Source: an uncultured Collinsella sp. (lineage in GTDB: Bacteria; Actinomycetota; Coriobacteriia; Coriobacteriales; Coriobacteriaceae). From it: a DNA stretch of 54,428 nucleotides. The stretch spans positions 1 to 54,428 of the forward strand of contig CAJJTG010000011.1 of the NCBI GenBank assembly GCA_905194675.1, in the 5' to 3' direction. The position numbers and the translations under genes were made by a program. Under the pieces are notes generated by a model. The model saw only the letters and a program-made list of their open reading frames with translations. It was not told where the DNA came from and did no database searches. This document shows positions 9,332 through 17,075 of the stretch, one piece after another (the stretch's first letter is position 1; each line of letters opens with the position of its first letter).

Positions 9332-9358
9332 TTAAGGGGCCTTAAGGCCCCTTAATTG
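9332..9358 (+). terminator. Terminator after cinA
   Basis: A perfect 10-bp inverted repeat TTAAGGGGCC / GGCCCCTTAA with a 4-base loop spans 9332-9355, beginning seven bases after the cinA stop. The T run after it is short, so termination may be partial. It separates cinA from the recA promoter. Confidence 0.6.
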
Positions 9359-9522
9359 TGGAGATGGGGACCTCTGACGAATTTAGCGTTTGCGCTGGTC
9401 ATAGGTGTATTTTTGTCTTTCTTGTTCTTATTTGCCCCTATGTGGTCAAGCATTTGGACAGTGTTTGGTCGGCGTTTGGTTGGGTTTTGGAAAGACTGCC
9501 TGCATATGATTGGTCTGAACGG

Positions 9523-9551
9523 TTGACCACGAACAGCCGTTCGTTTATTAT
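9523..9551 (+). promoter_or_regulatory. recA promoter (-35/-10)
   Basis: TTGACC at 9523-9528 and TATTAT at 9546-9551 are separated by exactly 17 bases, a good sigma-70-type promoter. The LexA box lies wholly within the spacer. The transcript would start near 9558 and carry a leader of only about 25 bases before the recA ATG. Confidence 0.75.
9530..9543. promoter_or_regulatory. LexA operator (SOS box) of recA
   Basis: CGAACAGCCGTTCG is a perfect match to the Gram-positive/actinobacterial LexA consensus CGAAC-N4-GTTCG. It lies between the -35 and -10 elements of recA, so bound LexA would block RNA polymerase directly. lexA is encoded at 19053-19697. Confidence 0.9.
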
Positions 9552-9581
9552 CGATACAGGTTGTTAAGAGGAGGGCTATTC

Positions 9582-10730
9582 ATGGCCAAGAATTCAGGTC
9601 CCGTACGTACCGTTCATGCACCCACGACGGGTAAAGAGCGCGAAGAGATGATCGCCACCACCAAGGCCGAGATCGAGAAGAAGTTCGGTCAAGGCTCCAT
9701 CATGAGGTATGGTGACGGCGGCCCCGAGCTTGAGGTTGAGGCCATCCCCACGGGCGCTCTGGCACTCGATGCCGCTCTGGGTATCGGCGGTGTGCCGCGC
9801 GGCCGTATCGTCGAGATTTACGGTCCTGAGTCCTCCGGTAAGACGACGCTTTCGCTCGAGATCCTGGCCGAAGCCCAGGCAATGGGTGGCGTGGTGGCAT
9901 TTATCGATGCCGAGCACGCGCTCGATCCCACGTATGCCGCGCGCATTGGCGTGGATATCGACGAGGTACTGATTTCCCAGCCTGATACGGGTGAGCAGGC
10001 GCTCGAGATTGTTGACATGCTCGTGCGTTCCGGCGCCATCGATGCCATCGTCGTCGACTCCGTCGCCGCGCTGACCCCGCGTGCCGAGATCGAGGGAGAG
10101 ATCGGCGATACCACGGTCGGTTTGCAAGCTCGTCTGATGAGTCAGGCGCTCCGCAAGCTCGCCGGCTCGCTGTCCAAGTCCAACACGACATGCATCTTCA
10201 TTAACCAGCTGCGAGAGAAGATCGGCGTCATGTTCGGCAACCCCGAGACCACGACGGGCGGCCGCGCCCTTAAGTTCTTCTCTTCGGTGCGTATCGACAT
10301 TCGCCGCATCGACAGCATTAAGCTTAAGGATGAGGTTATCGGTAACCGCGTGCGTGCCAAGGTCGTTAAGAACAAGGTGGCAGCTCCGTTCCGTTCTGCT
10401 GAGTTCGACATCATGTACGGTACGGGCATCTCTAAGGAGGGCTCGATTCTGGACATGGCTGTCGAGTGCGGCATTTGCAAGAAGATGGGCTCCTGGTTTG
10501 CCTATGGCGAGGACAAGCTCGGCAACGGTCGCGAGGCCGCCAAGGCGTTCCTGCGCGAACACCCCGATTGCGCCGACGAGATTGAGCATAAGGTCCGCCT
10601 TGCCTGCGGGCTTGAGTTTGATGACGATGCTCCGTCCGAGGTCGAGCTGACCGATCAGCCTGCGCCTGAGGAGTTTGACGAGCTTTACGCCATCGATGGT
10701 TCCGCCATGCTCGATGATGACGACGAGTAG
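9582..10730 (+). CDS. recA: Recombinase RecA
   Basis: Cytoplasmic DNA strand-exchange ATPase (382 aa), also the coprotease that triggers LexA self-cleavage. Walker A GPESSGKT is at residues 81-88; the RecA signature ALKFFSSVRID and loop segments such as TTVGLQARLMSQ are present. The C-terminus is strongly acidic (ending DDDDE), as usual. AGAGGAGGG precedes the ATG at 9582. An in-frame start at 9561 would precede this ribosome-binding site and is rejected. Expression should be LexA-controlled through the box at 9530-9543. recX follows after 11 bases. Confidence 0.98.
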   Translation: MAKNSGPVRTVHAPTTGKEREEMIATTKAEIEKKFGQGSIMRYGDGGPELEVEAIPTGALALDAALGIGGVPRGRIVEIYGPESSGKTTLSLEILAEAQAMGGVVAFIDAEHALDPTYAARIGVDIDEVLISQPDTGEQALEIVDMLVRSGAIDAIVVDSVAALTPRAEIEGEIGDTTVGLQARLMSQALRKLAGSLSKSNTTCIFINQLREKIGVMFGNPETTTGGRALKFFSSVRIDIRRIDSIKLKDEVIGNRVRAKVVKNKVAAPFRSAEFDIMYGTGISKEGSILDMAVECGICKKMGSWFAYGEDKLGNGREAAKAFLREHPDCADEIEHKVRLACGLEFDDDAPSEVELTDQPAPEEFDELYAIDGSAMLDDDDE

Positions 10731-10741
10731 CGGTTACGCTC

Positions 10742-11434
10742 ATGTCGTATACGGTGACCGAGGCCACGGTCGTCTTTCCCGATAAGAAGGCGGCCTCCTC
10801 GTTCTCGAGCGGGTATGCGTCCAAAAAGCCTTGCGCACATATCGATTGTGAGCTTGAGGGCGGTTTTGAGCGGTCCATTTGGATTCCCGTGCGGGTCGCG
10901 CGCCTGTATGTCAAAAATCGCCCCGATCTTCCCTGTGATTGGGATAACTTTCGTGAAGCGGTGCAGCTCATCGAGCGTAAATGTGCACTTACCATGGTGA
11001 CCGAGATGCTATCGCGACGCGACCATGCGACGGGTGAGGTCCGTGACAAGCTGGCTCGCTACGGCTTTCGCCAGACCGCGATCGATTTCGCCGTCGAGCG
11101 TGCCACCGAGTATCGCTTTTTAGACGAGAACCGCTTTTGCTCGTACTTTATCGAGGAACGCAAGCGGCGCGGTTGGGGACAGCGTAAAATCGAGACCGAG
11201 CTCAAGCGCCGTCATGTCGTGCTCGATGACATTCCCGGTTATCCCGAGGATTATTTTGCCGTCGAAGACGATTTGGCGCGTGCGTCAGCCCTGCTCGCCA
11301 AGCGGCGTGTTCCAGAGACGCGCGGATTCGAAAAACTGGTTCGGTTTTTGATGGGCAAGGGCTTCTCGTATCACATCGCCGCCGATGCCGTTAAGGCTCG
11401 TCTTAATGCCGAACGCGAGGAATGTGCGGTTTAG
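10742..11434 (+). CDS. recX: Regulatory protein RecX
   Basis: RecX-family protein of 230 residues that modulates RecA filaments. Three-helix RecX repeats are visible, e.g. LSRRDHATGEVRDKLARYGF at about 98-117 and RRGWGQRKIETELKRRHV near 145-162. An N-terminal extension of about 85 residues is longer than in many RecX proteins and not recognisable otherwise. Its place 11 bases after recA supports the call and implies co-transcription and SOS induction. Confidence 0.9.
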   Translation: MSYTVTEATVVFPDKKAASSFSSGYASKKPCAHIDCELEGGFERSIWIPVRVARLYVKNRPDLPCDWDNFREAVQLIERKCALTMVTEMLSRRDHATGEVRDKLARYGFRQTAIDFAVERATEYRFLDENRFCSYFIEERKRRGWGQRKIETELKRRHVVLDDIPGYPEDYFAVEDDLARASALLAKRRVPETRGFEKLVRFLMGKGFSYHIAADAVKARLNAEREECAV

Positions 11435-11448
11435 GCGTATGCGTTTTG

Positions 11449-11498
11449 TGGCCCTGCCGTTCACCGCGTTTTAGCCGCCGTGCTGGGGCCATTTATTT
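11449..11498 (+). terminator. Possible terminator after recX
   Basis: TGGCCC (11449-11454) can pair with GGGGCCA (11485-11491), enclosing a long G+C-rich loop, and is followed by TTTATTTG. The large loop makes this a weak candidate. Confidence 0.3.
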
Positions 11499-11525
11499 GA
11501 CAGTTGTTGTGGTTCAACGTACGAT
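11497..11525 (+). promoter_or_regulatory. rny promoter
   Basis: Consensus TTGACA at 11497-11502 and TACGAT at 11520-11525, spaced by 17 bases. It would give a 5' leader of about 160 bases for rny. The leader contains a 9-bp hairpin at 11631-11656 (one G-U pair) followed by TTTGTTGTG. Confidence 0.65.
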
Positions 11526-11691
11526 AAACACTGTCATTTGCTTTGTGATATGTGCTCATCTGTGATGAGTTTGTTTATATGTTTATCTGTATCCGACCCG
11601 CATAAGCTGCGCCCATATTACTCAAATGTCGCGAGCCGTTCGTAAGGACGGTTCGCTTTGTTGTGTAACGAATCCATAAAAAGGAGTGAGC

Positions 11692-13242
11692 ATGCCTATC
11701 ATCGCAGCGCTCGTTGGCATCGTTTTGGGTGCCATCGCCGCCATTGCCTACATGCGCACCGCCAAGCAGGGTAGTCTTCACGAGGCCGACGAAAAAATCC
11801 AGTCGGCACACGCACAGGCTGAGTCCCTGATCGGTGATGCTAAGCGTCAGGCCGAGACCCTCAAAAAAGAGGCTCTGCTCGAGGCTAAAGAGGAGATCAT
11901 CAAGAACAAGCAGGCCGCTGAGGCCGAGGACAAGCAGCGTAAGAACGAGATTCGTACGCTCGAGAACCGCGTGATGCAGCGCGAGGAATCCCTCGATCGC
12001 CGCAACGACGCTCTCGACAAGCGCGAGCATCAGCTGTCCAGCCAGGCCGGTCAGGTCGAGAAGCGCTCCCGTGAGCTCGAGGAGCTCTGCGCAAAGCAGA
12101 CCTCCGAGCTCGAGCGTATCGCCGACCTTACCCGCGAGGACGCCCACAAGGAGCTCCTCGATAAGGTTCGCGGCGAGGTCACCCACGAGGCCGCCACGAT
12201 CATTCGCGAGTCCGAGCAGCAGGTTCGCGCCGAGTGCCACAAGACCGCCCAGGAGATTCTGTCTCTGGCGATTCAGCGCTGCGCTGCCGATCACACTGCC
12301 GAGGTCACCGTTACCTCCGTGCACATTCCCTCTGATGACCTCAAGGGCCGTATCATCGGTCGCGAGGGTCGCAACATCCGGACCTTCGAGCAGGTTTCCG
12401 GCGTCAACCTCGTGATCGACGACACGCCCGAGACCGTCGTTCTTTCGAGCTTCGACCCGGTCCGTCGTGAGACCGCCCGTGTCGCCCTCGAGAACCTCAT
12501 CGCCGACGGCCGCATTCACCCTGCCCGTATCGAGGAGATGTATCACAAGGCCGCCGACCTGGTTCAGCAGCGCGTGCGCGAGGCTGGCGAGCAGGCTGCC
12601 TTCGATACCGGCATCCACGATCTGCACCCCGAGATCGTCAAGACCCTTGGTGCCCTGCGCTACCGTACCTCGTTTGGTCAGAACGTGCTTCAGCATTCCC
12701 TCGAGGTCTCTGATCTGTGCGGCGTGATGGCTTCCGAGCTTGGCCTGGACGTTGTGACCGCCAAGCGCGCCGGCCTGCTTCATGACCTGGGCAAGGCAAT
12801 CGACCACGACGTCGAGGGCCCGCATGCCGTCGTCGGCGCCGAGCTTGCCCGCCGTTATGGCGAGAAGCCCGTTATCGTCCACGCTATTGAGGCTCACCAT
12901 GCCGATGTCGACCCCAACACGGTGCTCGATGTCCTGGTGCAGGCCGCCGATGCTGTCTCTGCCTCTCGCCCCGGTGCCCGTCGCGAGTCTGCCGAGAACT
13001 ACATCAAGCGTCTTGAGAAGCTCGAGGAGATCGCCAACTCCCATGACGGCGTCGAACGTACCTATGCCATGCAGGCCGGTCGCGAGGTCCACGTCATGGT
13101 CCAGCCGGACAAGATCTCCGATGCCCAGTCCACGGTCCTGGCTCACGATATCGCCCATCAGATCGAGGAAGAGATGGAGTATCCCGGTCAGGTGCGCGTC
13201 GTCGTGATTCGCGAGAGCCGCGCTGTCGATATCGCTAAATAA
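11692..13242 (+). CDS. rny: Ribonuclease Y
   Basis: Membrane-anchored endoribonuclease (516 aa) that starts mRNA turnover in many Gram-positives. Residues 1-22 form the N-terminal transmembrane anchor (ALVGIVLGAIAAIAYM). About 25-190 are a charged coiled coil; a KH RNA-binding domain follows with GRIIGREGRNIRTFE; then the HD phosphohydrolase domain with LLHDLGKAIDHD. AAGGAG at 11681-11686 supports ATG 11692. The next gene begins two bases after the stop, so rny and the GHKL ATPase are likely one transcript. Confidence 0.96.
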   Translation: MPIIAALVGIVLGAIAAIAYMRTAKQGSLHEADEKIQSAHAQAESLIGDAKRQAETLKKEALLEAKEEIIKNKQAAEAEDKQRKNEIRTLENRVMQREESLDRRNDALDKREHQLSSQAGQVEKRSRELEELCAKQTSELERIADLTREDAHKELLDKVRGEVTHEAATIIRESEQQVRAECHKTAQEILSLAIQRCAADHTAEVTVTSVHIPSDDLKGRIIGREGRNIRTFEQVSGVNLVIDDTPETVVLSSFDPVRRETARVALENLIADGRIHPARIEEMYHKAADLVQQRVREAGEQAAFDTGIHDLHPEIVKTLGALRYRTSFGQNVLQHSLEVSDLCGVMASELGLDVVTAKRAGLLHDLGKAIDHDVEGPHAVVGAELARRYGEKPVIVHAIEAHHADVDPNTVLDVLVQAADAVSASRPGARRESAENYIKRLEKLEEIANSHDGVERTYAMQAGREVHVMVQPDKISDAQSTVLAHDIAHQIEEEMEYPGQVRVVVIRESRAVDIAK

Positions 13243-13243
13243 C

Positions 13244-14329
13244 ATGTGCGACGCGAACGAGCTCATCTCATTTATCGCGTCGATGTCGGGGGAGGGCAAC
13301 CTTCGCGTCGAGGAGAACCTTGGCGAGGGGTATGTCCGCCTCCGCGTTTCGGAGGCCGAGCGGCGCCAGGCTAAGCACGACATTCAGCATGTCGAGGACA
13401 TCGTCATCGAAATGCTCCGTAATGCTCGCGATGCCGGCGCCGACAAGGTCTATCTCGCCACGACCAAGGAAGATGGCGTCCGCACGCTTGTCTTTCTGGA
13501 TAACGGTTCTGGCGTTCCGCAGGATATGCAAGAGCGAATCTTTGATGCCCGCGTTACCTCCAAGCTCGAGAGCATGAAGATGGACCGTTGGGGCGTTCAC
13601 GGTCGTGGCATGGCATTGTTTTCGATTAAGCAGAACACCGACGAGGCCCGTGTGGTCACGTCCGGCGTCGATCTTGGTTCAGCCTTCAAGGTGAGCGTTG
13701 CGGCCGACCGCCTCAGTGAGCGTGCCGATCAGTCCAGCTGGCCCCAGGCCGTCAAGGATGAGGACGGACGTTATGTCTGCGCTCGCGGTCCACATAATAT
13801 TATTCGCGCTGCTTGTGAGTTTGCGCTCGAGGAGTTGCGTGGTTGCGATGTCTATCTCGGTTCTCCGTCTGAGATTGCCGCGACCCTTTATGCTCAAGCG
13901 TCAAGTCGGCTCGATACGTCTCGTCTCCTGTTCATTGATGACGAGAGCGAGCTTCCGGTTGTCGATCGTTTAGGCCTTGCTTCTGATGCCGAGGACTTTA
14001 TCCGTATTTGTTCGGGTTTGGGTCTTGAGATGTCCGAGCGCACGGCCCATCGCATTTTAGCAGGGCAGATTAAGCCCGTTCGCGGTGTGACCGCGCGTCT
14101 GCTGCGCGAGCGTGATTCGTCCTCGCATGCGCCGGCTCCTGTCGATCTCGCGAAGGATCGTCGCGGGCTACGTATTGCCAAGGATGACATGGCACAGTTT
14201 TCGCGCGCTGTGGAACGCGACTTTAATGACCTTGCCACCCGGTACTATCTCAACCTTTGCGGCGACCCAAAGATCCGTGTTTCGCGTGATCGAATCACCG
14301 TGACCTTTGATCTTGCCAAAGAGGAATAG
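13244..14329 (+). CDS. Uncharacterised GHKL-fold ATPase
   Basis: Protein of 361 residues with an N-terminal Bergerat (GHKL) ATP-binding fold like that of Hsp90, MutL, topoisomerase VI and histidine kinases. The N box with catalytic-type Glu and Asn is EMLRNARDAGA (E56, N60); the G1 box is DNGSGV (86-91); the G2 box is GVHGRGMA (117-124). No dimerisation His box, transmembrane segment or Hsp90 middle domain is seen. The C-terminal 200 residues resemble nothing I recognise. It sits between rny and spoVS, suggesting an RNA-related or chaperone-like role, but function is unknown. Confidence 0.8.
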   Translation: MCDANELISFIASMSGEGNLRVEENLGEGYVRLRVSEAERRQAKHDIQHVEDIVIEMLRNARDAGADKVYLATTKEDGVRTLVFLDNGSGVPQDMQERIFDARVTSKLESMKMDRWGVHGRGMALFSIKQNTDEARVVTSGVDLGSAFKVSVAADRLSERADQSSWPQAVKDEDGRYVCARGPHNIIRAACEFALEELRGCDVYLGSPSEIAATLYAQASSRLDTSRLLFIDDESELPVVDRLGLASDAEDFIRICSGLGLEMSERTAHRILAGQIKPVRGVTARLLRERDSSSHAPAPVDLAKDRRGLRIAKDDMAQFSRAVERDFNDLATRYYLNLCGDPKIRVSRDRITVTFDLAKEE

Positions 14330-14403
14330 TGCCTTTACCGAGTCCACTCGGTACGATACAGTTATTGCAGTTAAAACGTACTTTTAAATGCAGGAGTTTC
14401 TTC

Positions 14404-14721
14404 ATGGATTGCCTGAAGGTATCAAGCAAATCATCGCCCGCGTCCGTTGCCGGCGCCATCGCCGGCATGGTCAAGGATGGTGTACCCGTCAACATCCAGT
14501 GTGTCGGCGCCGGTGCCGTCAACCAGGCTATTAAGGCCGTTGCTATCGCGCGCGGTTTTTTGATTCCAACCGGTTTTGATATTTCCTGCGCGCCCGTGTT
14601 CTCCGACATCCTCATTAACGGGGAGTCGCGCACGGCCATCCGCCTTTCTATCTACGTTCACCAGATCAATCGAGCTGCTATGGATAACGTCGTCATTGAT
14701 GATGTTAAGCCTGTGGCATAG
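14404..14721 (+). CDS. spoVS: Stage V sporulation protein S family
   Basis: A 105-residue SpoVS protein, an ALBA-like fold proposed to bind nucleic acid. The start MDCLKVSSKSSPASVAGAIA and the middle GAGAVNQAIKAVAIARGFL are typical. In Bacillus it affects sporulation and division; no sporulation genes are near, so it must do something else here. GCAGGAG before ATG 14404 sets the start. A small hairpin ACCGAG/CTCGGT at 14337-14352 lies in the 74-base gap upstream. It is flanked by the GHKL ATPase and miaB. Confidence 0.92.
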   Translation: MDCLKVSSKSSPASVAGAIAGMVKDGVPVNIQCVGAGAVNQAIKAVAIARGFLIPTGFDISCAPVFSDILINGESRTAIRLSIYVHQINRAAMDNVVIDDVKPVA

Positions 14722-14766
14722 CTTCTGCTTGCTTTGTTTCGCTCCCCATCGTTAGGACTTATGCAC

Positions 14767-16137
14767 ATGGACCAGCGTTCCGTACGCGATATTCTTGCCG
14801 GTAAAACCTACTTTATCCGCACCTTTGGCTGCCAGATGAATCAGCACGATTCCGAGCGCGTGAGCGGTCTGCTTGATTCGTATGGCTGCCTCATGGCGCT
14901 CGATCCCGCGCATGCCGATATCGTTGTCTTCATGACGTGCTGCGTGCGCGAGGCCGCCGATACTCGCCTGTACGGTCAGTGCAATTCCTGCAAAAGCCTG
15001 CCGCCTTCGCCTTCTGGCAAGCGCGTGGTTGCCGTTGGTGGCTGCATCGCGCAGCGCGATGGCGAGGGCCTGCTCACCAACGTCGATAACGTCAATGTCA
15101 TCTTTGGCACGCATTCCATCGCGCATGTGGCCGAGCTCATTGCCGAGGCGTTCCTTGATGGCAAGCGTCATATCCGCACCAATGAGCATGAGGATACGGA
15201 CGCCATGAGCATGCCGTGGCATCGCGAGACCCAGTATCACGCTTGGGTGCCCATCATGACGGGCTGCAATAATTTTTGCACCTATTGCATCGTGCCGTAC
15301 GTGCGCGGTCGCGAAAAGAGCCGCCCCTTCGAGGAGATTGTCGACGAGGTGACCGGTTTGGTGCGCCAGGGCGTGCGTGAGATTACGCTGTTGGGCCAAA
15401 ACGTTAATTCATATGGTCGCGATCTGTTTGGCAAGCCGCGTTTTGCCGATCTGCTGCGTGCCGTGGGCGATACGGGCGTGGAGCGTATCTTCTTTACGTC
15501 TTCGCATCCCAAGGATCTGCTGCCCGAGACCATCGACGCCATGGCCGAGACATCTGCCGTTATGCCGCAACTGCACCTGGCCGTCCAGTCAGGTTCGACG
15601 CGGATCCTCAAAGAGATGAATCGTCGTTATACACGCGAGGACTATCTGGGCCTGGTCGATCGCATTCGCAGCCGCATGCCCGATATCGCGCTCTCGACCG
15701 ACATTATCGTTGGCTTCCCGGGCGAGACTGAAGAAGACTTTGAGCAGACGCTCTCACTTGCCGAGACGGTCCGCTATGCTCAGGCCTATACCTTCATCTA
15801 TTCCAAGCGCGCCGGTACTCCGGCCGCCGAAATTGACGATCCTACGCCGCATGAGGTTATTCTTGAGCGTTTCAACCGCCTGGTTAAGGTTATCGAGACC
15901 ACGGCACACGAGTATAACCAGGGCGAGCTTCATACTGTGGTTCCGGCGCTCATTGAGGGAACGAGTAAAAAGAACGACGCGGTCCTGCTGGGCAAGAGTC
16001 CCAAGAATCAGACCGTGCATGCTCCTATCCCCGAGGGTTACAGCATCGATCAGCTTGTTGGCAAGATCGTTGATGTTGACGTTGACGTTGCCAAGACCTG
16101 GTATTTGTCCGGCTCCGTTGTGGGCGAGCCGCGCTAA
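14767..16137 (+). CDS. miaB: tRNA-2-methylthio-N6-dimethylallyladenosine synthase MiaB
   Basis: Radical-SAM methylthiotransferase (456 aa) that converts i6A37 to ms2i6A37 in tRNAs reading UNN codons. The UPF0004 domain starts with TFGCQMNQHDSER; the radical-SAM motif is CNNFCTYC followed by IVPYVRGREKSR; a TRAM domain ends the protein. GQCNSCKSLPPSPSGKR is an insertion in the N-terminal half. Start: AGGA at 14754-14757 is nine bases from ATG 14767 and only three from ATG 14761, so the later is preferred. The stop overlaps miaA by one base; MiaA makes the i6A that MiaB modifies. Confidence 0.94.
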   Translation: MDQRSVRDILAGKTYFIRTFGCQMNQHDSERVSGLLDSYGCLMALDPAHADIVVFMTCCVREAADTRLYGQCNSCKSLPPSPSGKRVVAVGGCIAQRDGEGLLTNVDNVNVIFGTHSIAHVAELIAEAFLDGKRHIRTNEHEDTDAMSMPWHRETQYHAWVPIMTGCNNFCTYCIVPYVRGREKSRPFEEIVDEVTGLVRQGVREITLLGQNVNSYGRDLFGKPRFADLLRAVGDTGVERIFFTSSHPKDLLPETIDAMAETSAVMPQLHLAVQSGSTRILKEMNRRYTREDYLGLVDRIRSRMPDIALSTDIIVGFPGETEEDFEQTLSLAETVRYAQAYTFIYSKRAGTPAAEIDDPTPHEVILERFNRLVKVIETTAHEYNQGELHTVVPALIEGTSKKNDAVLLGKSPKNQTVHAPIPEGYSIDQLVGKIVDVDVDVAKTWYLSGSVVGEPR

Positions 16138-17075
16138 TGGCTTCTCCTGGGGCAGGTCTTTCCGCCGTTGCGATCGTCGGTCCGACGGCGGTTGGTAAGA
16201 GTGATGTTGCCGACCGTTTGGCAGCTCGTCTTTCGTCCGAAGTGCTGTCGTGCGATGCGATGCAAATCTATCGCGGCATGGACATCGGTACCGCAAAGAT
16301 GGCGCCCGATGAGTGCACGGTGCCGCTGCGTCTCGTCGACATTGTAGAGCCGGGTGTGGCATATTCTGCTGCGCTTTATCAGGCTGACGCTCGCGCGCAT
16401 GTTGAACGTCTCCTTGGTTCGGGTTGCCTGCCGGTTTTTTGCGGAGGTACGGGGCTGTATCTCAAGGCTGCCCTCGATGAGATGGACTTTCCCTCGGGTG
16501 AACTTGAGGACGATCGCCGTGCGGGCTATCAGGAGCTTTTCGAGCGTATTGGCGAGGAAGAGCTGCATGCCCTGCTTGCCGAGCGCGATCCAGAATCGGC
16601 TGCTGTTATTCATCCCCATAACGTGCGGCGTGTGATTCGCGCGCTTGAGATGCATGATGATGGCGTCTCCTATGCGCAGCAAAAGTCGCAGTTTAGTGTT
16701 CCGCACGAGCATTATCATGCCCTATGGTTTGGTCTGACGCGTAATCGCGAGGTGCTCTACGAGCGCATTAACCTGCGCGTCGATCTGATGTTTGAGCAGG
16801 GTCTTGTCGATGAGGTCCGCGGTCTTATGGGCCAGGGGCTGGGTGATGCCCTGACGTCGATGCAGGCAATTGGCTATAAAGAGATCATCGATGCTTTCAA
16901 TGGCGTGATGAGCATGGATGAGGCTCGCGAACTCATTAAGATGCGTTCGCGTCGTTATGCCAAGCGTCAGCTTTCGTGGTTTAAGCGTGATGACCGTATC
17001 GCGTGGTTTGATATGGATGAATGTACGATCGATGAGGTCGTTGAGGATATCCTGCATCGTATTGAGGCTGCCTAA
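16137..17075 (+). CDS. miaA: tRNA dimethylallyltransferase MiaA
   Basis: Transfers a dimethylallyl group to A37 of tRNAs (312 aa). The P-loop GPTAVGKS is at about residues 15-22; DAMQIYRGMDIGTAK and the later LTSMQAIGYKEI are diagnostic. Start and stop each overlap a neighbour by a single base (TAATG), so miaB-miaA-hflX are translationally coupled. This pairs the two steps of ms2i6A formation in one operon. Confidence 0.96.
   Translation: MASPGAGLSAVAIVGPTAVGKSDVADRLAARLSSEVLSCDAMQIYRGMDIGTAKMAPDECTVPLRLVDIVEPGVAYSAALYQADARAHVERLLGSGCLPVFCGGTGLYLKAALDEMDFPSGELEDDRRAGYQELFERIGEEELHALLAERDPESAAVIHPHNVRRVIRALEMHDDGVSYAQQKSQFSVPHEHYHALWFGLTRNREVLYERINLRVDLMFEQGLVDEVRGLMGQGLGDALTSMQAIGYKEIIDAFNGVMSMDEARELIKMRSRRYAKRQLSWFKRDDRIAWFDMDECTIDEVVEDILHRIEAA

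Noticed and set aside
9358..9567. 69-codon open frame before recA
   Set aside because: It overlaps the recA promoter and LexA box and has no ribosome-binding site.
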